Below, piece by piece: positions 58,415-64,000 of a DNA stretch of 64,000 nucleotides (positions are counted from its first letter, which is position 1; every line of letters begins with the position of its first letter). The stretch covers positions 1 to 64,000 of the forward strand of contig NZ_CP143425.1 of NCBI RefSeq assembly GCF_014337925.2, written 5' to 3'. A program made the position numbers and the translations under genes. The notes beneath the pieces were generated by a model, which worked only from the letters and a program-made list of their open reading frames with translations, made no database searches and was not told the DNA's origin. This stretch comes from Roseobacter fucihabitans (GTDB taxonomy: Bacteria > Pseudomonadota > Alphaproteobacteria > Rhodobacterales > Rhodobacteraceae).

Positions 58415-59428
58415 ATGAAACGTATCGCTCTTCTTTCCATTCTGGCATTGTCACACGCCTTGCCTGCAGCCGCAGATTTGCTACCGGGGTATGATCGGTT
58501 TGATCTCACAGTCGATCATCGGGCACGGCCCATTGCTGCATCTATCTGGTATCCTGCGGCCAACCCGACTTACCGTGCCCCTGTTGGGGACGGTCCCATC
58601 TTTAACCCGTCATTTGCTTTCATCGGCCCCGCCGTCGCTGAAGGAGAGCATCCGCTGGTGTTGTTGTCGCATGGATCGGGTGGCAATGCAGATACCCTTG
58701 GATGGTTGAGCAGTGGACTGGTCGCACAGGGCGCAATTGTTTTGGCGGTTGATCATCCGGGCTCAACAAGCGGCGACAGTTCTCCGCGCCGCTCTATTGA
58801 CCTCGAGGCAAGGGCAAATGACCTATCGGCCGCGCTCGATATGGTGATTTCGGATCCTGCGTTCGAACCATTTATTGATCAGGCGCGAATTGGAATAGTG
58901 GGCTTTTCTCTGGGGGGCACGACAGCACTTGGCATCGTGGGTTTACGTTTTGACGGCGCGATTCAGGATGAAAACTGCACTACAGGCCCGGAAGCGGCAG
59001 ATTGTAAATTTTTTCAACTCGGTGGAGTCAGGTTTGCGGATGAACCCGGATACGAAGCAGATACACGCGACAGGCGTGTTACTCAGGCTGTGATAATTGA
59101 TCCCGGTTTCGGAGGATCCGCCAATACAGAGGCGTTAAGCGACACCCTTACTGGGGTAACGCTTATCAACCTCGGAGAGGCAGATCGCCTGGCAGCTGTC
59201 GATGTTGGTCCGTCTGGTAACGATCTGGCAAACCGGCTTCCTGACGCTAACTTTGTTGAGATTGCACCCGCCAACCACTTCACCTTTTTGGGAACCTGCA
59301 AGCCAGGCGCGACTGAATTGCTTGAACGATATGAAGATGATCCAATTTGCACCGATCCGGAAGGCGCAAACCGCGCGAACATTCACGGCCAGTTGATTTT
59401 TGCGATCGCTGAAGGCCTAAATCTGTAG
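58415..59428 (+). CDS. Exported alpha/beta hydrolase
   Basis: A 337-residue dienelactone-hydrolase/PAF-acetylhydrolase-like enzyme with signal peptide ALLSILALSHALPAAADL. The nucleophile elbow is GFSLGG (IGIVGFSLGGTTALGIVG), the oxyanion strand is HPLVLLSHGSGGNADTLGWL, and a late His is FVEIAPANHFTFLGTC. The substrate is unknown; an ester or lipid is likely. Cys pairs (ENCTTGPEAADCKF, GTCKPG, DPICTD) fit a periplasmic or secreted protein. It is divergent from the AraC-type regulator. Confidence 0.85.
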   Translation: MKRIALLSILALSHALPAAADLLPGYDRFDLTVDHRARPIAASIWYPAANPTYRAPVGDGPIFNPSFAFIGPAVAEGEHPLVLLSHGSGGNADTLGWLSSGLVAQGAIVLAVDHPGSTSGDSSPRRSIDLEARANDLSAALDMVISDPAFEPFIDQARIGIVGFSLGGTTALGIVGLRFDGAIQDENCTTGPEAADCKFFQLGGVRFADEPGYEADTRDRRVTQAVIIDPGFGGSANTEALSDTLTGVTLINLGEADRLAAVDVGPSGNDLANRLPDANFVEIAPANHFTFLGTCKPGATELLERYEDDPICTDPEGANRANIHGQLIFAIAEGLNL

Positions 59429-59749
59429 AACTGTCCCTTTTGCGACCTATTGAATTTAATGCGGCCTCCAATGTAAGCACATGGAGGTCGTACATTGCCG
59501 CAATCTAGCAAGGGCTAATGCCATTCAGGCTATAGAGTTGGGATCTGTACGGCCGATGCCTTGTCCTTGCTTTTAATGTGGGTCTGCTGACACGAAGGGG
59601 CAAAACGCGCTAAACAATGAAGGCCAAGAGTGTACTAGTATAAACTCCAGACAGACTGAGGCACTCAAAGCTAATAGCTTGATGTCCGTTCGGAACGCGC
59701 AATACCTGAGATGGAATTCATGCCATGCGTTCTAAACTGGGACGGCGAA

Positions 59750-59991
59750 ATCCAAAAACGCAGGGTTGGAAATCTTTCGGTGTTGAGTTCCTGCCTCGAA
59801 AATTTGCGGTCGAGCATCGCGCGTACATCGTAAACATCAGACGCTCGGATATGGTGTTGATCTAAGCGCGGGTCAACTGTCAGGCCAATTGCTCCAGCCT
59901 CAAGCGCAATATGCCCCAGACCCAGAATATCGGTCTACTTATGGTCGCAATGGTTTCGCAGAAATGCAGCGAGAGTCAGGTCCATAGCCAT
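59750..59991 (-). pseudogene. pdxJ: pdxJ 5' remnant (pyridoxine 5'-phosphate synthase)
   Basis: The minus frame from ATG 59991 reads MAMDLTLAAFLRNHCDHK-stop, then TDILGLGHIALEAGAIGLTV, DPRLDQHHIRASDVYDVRAM and ELNTERFPT. This follows the PdxJ N-terminus (ALLRNRR...LGRIALEAGAxGLTVHPRPDxRHIR...FNIEGYPT) with the key His changed to Asp and an early stop. Only the first 80 or so residues remain. It is 12 bp from the end of the pyridoxamine-oxidase-like gene on the same strand. The rest of 59429-60003 shows no gene. Confidence 0.65.
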
Positions 59992-60003
59992 GTACGTCAT
60001 TTC

Positions 60004-60657
60004 TTATTCCAGCCTGAAGTTGCGCACATGTTCTGGTAATTCGACACCCTCCAGATTACGAGGATCTGGGACAGGTGTTCCAATCTGCATCGTCACCGGA
60101 ATAACCCCCGCCCAGATCGGCAAATCATAGTCTGCCTCATCGTCGCCCGGATCACCGGTTCTGATCTTTGCGCTGCCCTCGTTGATATCCATCCCCAACA
60201 CCATCGTCGCCTTGAGATCTTGCGGATGATCAGGCCGAAGGGTGTCGTATCGCTGAGGGAACAGTCCGTTTACGAAATTGCGCAGCTTGGTGACTTTTTC
60301 TTCGGGATCCGCGATCTTCACAGCCTTTCCAAACAGCATCACCGAGCGCGTGTTTGCAGAGTGATGCATGCCAGAGCGCGCCAAAACGAACCCATCAAGA
60401 ATGGAGACCGTCAAGCAGACCTCAGCATCCTTTGCGTTGCGCAACGCACGACTTGCCGAGGACCCGTGCCAATATACGCGGTTCCCTTCACGCCACTGAA
60501 AGGTTGGTGTCACGTAGGGGCATCCGTCGATGATATAGCCGACGCTGCACATCGGCTGGGCGTCAAGGATGCCATTGATCGTTGCACGGTCAAAATGCCC
60601 GCGTTCGTGATACCGCCGAAGGCGCGATTTTTCCGTCGCAGTGAGATGATCATCCAT
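60004..60657 (-). CDS. Pyridoxamine 5'-phosphate oxidase-like flavoprotein
   Basis: A 217-residue split-barrel FMN-binding protein: GHFDRATINGILDAQPMCSV, TPTFQWREGNRVYWHGSSAS, LTVSILDGFVLARSGMHHSA and NTRSVMLFGKAVKIADPEEK. It belongs to the broad 'pyridoxamine 5'-phosphate oxidase family' rather than being PdxH itself. I take ATG 60657 as the start; 60675 and 60693 are alternatives. It is divergent from the MocR-type regulator, whose usual targets are vitamin B6 genes, and is followed by a pdxJ remnant. Confidence 0.85.
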   Translation of the reverse strand: MDDHLTATEKSRLRRYHERGHFDRATINGILDAQPMCSVGYIIDGCPYVTPTFQWREGNRVYWHGSSASRALRNAKDAEVCLTVSILDGFVLARSGMHHSANTRSVMLFGKAVKIADPEEKVTKLRNFVNGLFPQRYDTLRPDHPQDLKATMVLGMDINEGSAKIRTGDPGDDEADYDLPIWAGVIPVTMQIGTPVPDPRNLEGVELPEHVRNFRLE

Positions 60658-60718
60658 AGTGCATTGCTCTTTCATGACTTGTCTTGACGACACTTAACGA
60701 CATACTGGATACTGAGAA

Positions 60719-62161
60719 ATGTCCAATACCATTAAAAAACGTCAGTCCAATTTTGATGCGGCTCTCTTTAGGCTTGTGTTGGATCGAACGTCGTCCCATA
60801 GCCTTCAGGCCCAGCTCATTAATGCGTTACGGGATCTGCTTGTTGAGGAACAGCAGTCGTCGGGCATCCGCCTTCCGTCCAGTCGACTTCTTTCTCAAGA
60901 ATTGTCCGTCTCCCGAACGACGGTGGTCGGGGCTTATGATCAGCTAATCAGCGAAGGATACCTGCGAACAAAGACGGGCGGAGGAACATTTGCAGCGGAT
61001 CAATTGCCGCATCTCGCGCCGCCTAGGGTTACGGTAACGCAGCGTCTAAAGCCGCCGCAAGAGTGGCGGCCCTTTCAGTCCGGTATCCCTGATCAAAGCC
61101 TGTTTCCCCATCGCCATTGGGCGCGACACATAGAACGCGCGTGGGCCACGCCGGATAGGGAATTGCTCGCAAAGCCTGACCCGTTTGGGTGGTATCCTTT
61201 GCGCCAAGCAATCAGCACCCATCTGTCAACCTGGCGCAAGCTCGAGTGCCGCCCAGAACAGGTTCTGATTACGTCCGGCGCCTTTGAAGCATTCGACCTA
61301 ATATTCCGTGGTCTGCAGGGGCCGAATTCACATGCCGCCACCGAAGACCCTGGCTGGTACACATTGCGCAGTGTCCTCGGGTCTGTTGGGACCAAGACGC
61401 AGCCAATTCGCATTGATGCGGAGGGGTTTGATGCCGGCAAAATCGCGGGGTCCGCATCAGTGGCGGTCGTTACGCCCTCGCGGCACTATCCGACAGGGAT
61501 TTCGATGCCGATGTCACGCAGGTCATCGCTATTGGCTTGGGCGGAAGAGAAAAATGCGCTGATTGTCGAAGACGATTATGACAGCGAGTTCCGGTATCAA
61601 GGCCATCCACTGCCGTCACTGGCGGGTTTGGATGGTTTGAAACGGTCAATCTATCTTGGCAGCTTCTCAAAATTGCTCAGTCCAGCTTTGCGACTGGGAT
61701 ATCTTGTCTTGCCGGAAAAGCTCTTGTCGAAAACCGAAGAGTACATTTGCCAATTTGGCACACGTGCGTCCCTTATACCGCAACCTGCGTTGGCCACCTT
61801 TATGGAAAGCGGCGAGTTCGCCGTTCATCTCAGGCGAATGCGACGAACCTATGCAAAACGGCAAAGGCATCTCAAATCAGAGCTGGCTGACAGCGCCGAT
61901 CTTCTTGATCTGACTTCGGATCCCTCGGGCATGCATCTCTGCGCGACTCTTCTCCCAAAACTACGCGGCCACGTGACAGACGAGACGATAGCCAACGTCG
62001 CCAAGGGTGAAGGATTGCAACTTAGAGCGTTGTCGTCGCACTGCGTTTTGCCTGCGCCCCCACAAGGTCTTCTCCTTGGCTACGCCGCATTCAATGAGGA
62101 GGCACTCAGTTCCGCAGCTATGAAACTGAATCAAATACTGACACAACTTTCTCAACGCTAA
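60719..62161 (+). CDS. MocR/PdxR-type regulator with aminotransferase domain
   Basis: A 480-residue fusion: an N-terminal GntR winged helix (LSQELSVSRTTVVGAYDQLI, SEGYLRTKTGGGTFA) and a C-terminal fold-type I aminotransferase domain with the PLP-binding Lys in LGSFSKLLSPALRLGYLVLP and Asp in IVEDDYDSEFRYQGHPLPSL. MocR proteins use PLP as a signal and usually control vitamin B6, GABA or related genes. It is divergent from the flavoprotein gene, with about 60 bp between starts. Confidence 0.9.
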   Translation: MSNTIKKRQSNFDAALFRLVLDRTSSHSLQAQLINALRDLLVEEQQSSGIRLPSSRLLSQELSVSRTTVVGAYDQLISEGYLRTKTGGGTFAADQLPHLAPPRVTVTQRLKPPQEWRPFQSGIPDQSLFPHRHWARHIERAWATPDRELLAKPDPFGWYPLRQAISTHLSTWRKLECRPEQVLITSGAFEAFDLIFRGLQGPNSHAATEDPGWYTLRSVLGSVGTKTQPIRIDAEGFDAGKIAGSASVAVVTPSRHYPTGISMPMSRRSSLLAWAEEKNALIVEDDYDSEFRYQGHPLPSLAGLDGLKRSIYLGSFSKLLSPALRLGYLVLPEKLLSKTEEYICQFGTRASLIPQPALATFMESGEFAVHLRRMRRTYAKRQRHLKSELADSADLLDLTSDPSGMHLCATLLPKLRGHVTDETIANVAKGEGLQLRALSSHCVLPAPPQGLLLGYAAFNEEALSSAAMKLNQILTQLSQR

Positions 62162-62213
62162 CCGCATTTGATGTGAACTCGCGGTGAAGCGCAATTTCTG
62201 TAGCTGCAGTTTA

Positions 62214-63014
62214 TCAGGTCGATGATGCGCCTTCCAAGAGCTTTGTGCGGAAGACTTCTGCAGGCGTCTGATACCCCAGACATTTGCGGGGCGTTGCGTT
62301 CAGGCGATCGCAAATCGACCTCAAATATCGATTTGTGAACGCCGTGGGATCGGACTTACGGGGCAGGTATCGGCGCAGGCGGTTGTTGGTATTCTCAACG
62401 GTGCCTTTCTGCCACGGAGCTTGGGGATCGCAGAACCAAGACTTGGTGCCCATTCCAGTCTTCAGCTCGCGCCAGGACGTGAACTCGAACCCACGGTCGA
62501 AGGTGATGCTGCGACGGGCATCTGCGGGCAGGGGTGACATCTCATTGATCAGCTTGTTCATCAGGGGCCGCGACTTGCGATCATTGTTGCGCAGCAGCAC
62601 GGTGTAGCGGGTCTTCCGTTCGATCAACGTCGCGACATTGGCGTTGCCTTGTGCGCGCTCAAAGATCATCAAATCACCTTCCCAGTTGCCAAACTGGCTA
62701 CGGTCATTGATCTCTTCTGGACGGTTGTGGATGCTTGTTTCCAAGGGGAAAACCTCACCACGCACCTTGCGAGCATAGCGGGGTTTACGCTTCTTCTGAC
62801 GCGCTGGCAGATAACGGCCAAGCTCTTGAGACTGGCCGCTCTTTGAATACACATACTGATAGATCGTCTCGTGGCAGATTTGATGTGGCGCGCGCGGTTC
62901 GATCTTGAGCCGACCTGCGATCTGTTCCGGCGACCAACCGTCTTTCAGCTTGCCAATCACCTCATTGCGCAGGTCCTCATGCTGCTCCAATTTGCGGCTG
63001 TGTGTGAGTTCCAT
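62214..63014 (-). pseudogene. IS30-family transposase, N-terminally truncated
   Basis: 266 residues of an IS30 transposase: WSPEQIAGRLKIEPRAPHQI, the catalytic Asp in QFGNWEGDLMIFERAQGNAN, Asp in ARRSITFDRGFEF and Glu in WQKGTVENTNNRLRRYLPR. Compared with the copy next to it the first 40 or more residues, with the helix-turn-helix, are missing: the frame opens MELTHSRKLEQHEDLRNEVI. The two proteins share about 85% identity over the common part, judged by eye. It is probably inactive. Confidence 0.8.
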
Positions 63015-63047
63015 TCTGATTGCATCGGTTTACTTGGATAGCGTATC

Positions 63048-64000
63048 TCATCGTCGCTCCAACTTCATCAGTTCATCTCTGAAGGCCTCAGCAGGCGTCC
63101 GATACCCCAAACATTTGCGCGGTGTCGCGTTCAGTCGGTCGCAAATCGACTTCATATATCGATTTGGGAGCGACAGCAGAGCAGTGTCCCGTGGCAGGTA
63201 ACGGCGCACCCGTTTGTTCATGTTCTCGACAGAGCCTTTCTGCCACGGCGCTTGCGGATCGCAGAACCAAGATTTGGTGCCCATGCCTTTGTGCAATTCC
63301 CGCCAGGATGTGAACTCAAAGCCGCGATCAAACGTGATGCTGCGGCGCGCATTTGCGGGCAGGGGTGACATCTCGTTGATCATTTTATTCATAAGAGGTC
63401 GCGACTTGCGGTCGTTGTTCCTGAGCAGCAGGGTGTAGCGAGTCTTTCGCTCGATCAACGTGGCGATATTGGCGTTGCCTTGCGCGCGTTCAAAGATCAT
63501 CAAATCGCCCTCCCAGTTGCCGAATTGGCTGCGGTCATTGATCTCATCGGGTCGGTTATGAATGCTTGTTTCTAACGGAAACACACGGTCACGGGCTTTG
63601 CGAGCGTAGCGTGGTTTACGCTTTCTTTGTCGCTCAGGCAGATACCGGCCCAGTTCCTGAGACTGGCCGCTTTCAGAATAGACGTATTGATAGATGGTCT
63701 CGTGGCAAATCCGGTATGGCGCGCGTGGTTCAATCCTCAGCCGCCCAGCAATCTGTTCAGGGGACCAGCCAGTCTTCAACTTGCCGATCACTTCATTGCG
63801 CAGGTCCTCATATTGCTCCAATTTGCGGCGCTTAAGATGGCGCTGGTCCGCGAGCGTCTGCGCAGTCACATGCCAATACCCATCGGCTTGAGGAATCTCA
63901 TCATCATGCCACCAGTTGCGCTTAATCTCTCGATGGATCGTTGAACGATCACGGCCAAGCACCTCAGCGATCTTCGTCTTCGTGGCTTTCGCCTGAAGCA
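63048..64000 (-). CDS. IS30-family transposase, runs off the window
   Basis: At least 316 residues of an IS30 transposase whose frame is open to the window edge (LQAKATKTKIAEVLGRDRST, IHREIKRNWW at its start is the helix-turn-helix). The DDE residues are present: QFGNWEGDLMIFERAQ, RRSITFDRGFEF, WQKGSVENMNKRVRR. It looks intact within the window. It lies 33 bp upstream of the truncated copy in the same orientation, so one element probably inserted next to or into another. Confidence 0.9.
   Translation of the reverse strand, partial: LQAKATKTKIAEVLGRDRSTIHREIKRNWWHDDEIPQADGYWHVTAQTLADQRHLKRRKLEQYEDLRNEVIGKLKTGWSPEQIAGRLRIEPRAPYRICHETIYQYVYSESGQSQELGRYLPERQRKRKPRYARKARDRVFPLETSIHNRPDEINDRSQFGNWEGDLMIFERAQGNANIATLIERKTRYTLLLRNNDRKSRPLMNKMINEMSPLPANARRSITFDRGFEFTSWRELHKGMGTKSWFCDPQAPWQKGSVENMNKRVRRYLPRDTALLSLPNRYMKSICDRLNATPRKCLGYRTPAEAFRDELMKLERR

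Overview
The window looks like part of a conjugative plasmid from a marine alphaproteobacterium of the Rhodobacteraceae (roseobacter) type. The evidence is a RepC-type replication initiator at the left edge, small plasmid-associated families (DUF736, DUF3768, ArdC), the GC-rich coding style, GC-rich dispersed repeats of the kind I associate with that family, and a complete set of Agrobacterium-like vir transfer genes. No rRNA, tRNA or CRISPR array was seen.

Layout. 0-2.3 kb: repC (its 5' end lies outside the window) and a DUF3800 gene. 2.3-10.4 kb: small plasmid-biology genes, including a large ParB-domain protein, a zinc-finger protein, a Phd/PemK-type toxin-antitoxin pair with a palindromic operator, a membrane-anchored thermonuclease, DUF736, a TSCPD-domain protein and an SRAP (YedK/HMCES-type) abasic-site protein. 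10.6-19 kb: a metal and redox island. CsoR with a divergent glutaredoxin-MauE/DsbA pair is followed by copD, copC, a cytochrome c, a DUF411 protein, His-rich exported proteins and a Crp/Fnr regulator. A MerR regulator then faces a transglutaminase / cation transporter / isoprenylcysteine-methyltransferase-like operon across a classic 19-bp-spacer promoter. 19-23.3 kb: ardC, small hypothetical genes and repeats.

23.3-46.4 kb is the transfer module. A VirC1/VirC2-like pair is followed immediately upstream by about 308 bp of uninterrupted degenerate 7-bp repeats, then a candidate oriT (branched hairpin, 10-bp inverted repeat, T-DNA-border-like nick site), mobC/virD1, a VirD2-type relaxase and virD4. 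The convergent virB operon runs on the minus strand in the order virB1, B2, B3, B4, a small lipoprotein, a transglycosylase with VirB5-like ends, virB5, B8, B9, B10, B11, two small genes, B6. virB11 is split by a complete IS66-family element with an 8-bp target duplication (GAGCCATC). Removing the element and one copy of the duplication restores an in-frame 329-residue VirB11, so this copy of the transfer system is probably broken recently and reversibly.

46.4-62.2 kb is an accessory region of exporters (EamA, LysE, GntP, AzlCD, MFS), GNAT acetyltransferases, AraC/LysR/MocR regulators, a hydrolase and gene remnants (glutathione transferase, IS3 transposase, pdxJ). 62.2-64 kb holds two related IS30-family transposase genes in tandem, one truncated and one running off the window.

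The features most worth a second look are the heptamer array beside the VirC pair, the candidate oriT with its border-like sequence, a palindromic ACAATAAT-type motif at three loci including both transfer-gene promoter regions, the VirB1/VirB5-like chimera, and the reversible break in virB11.
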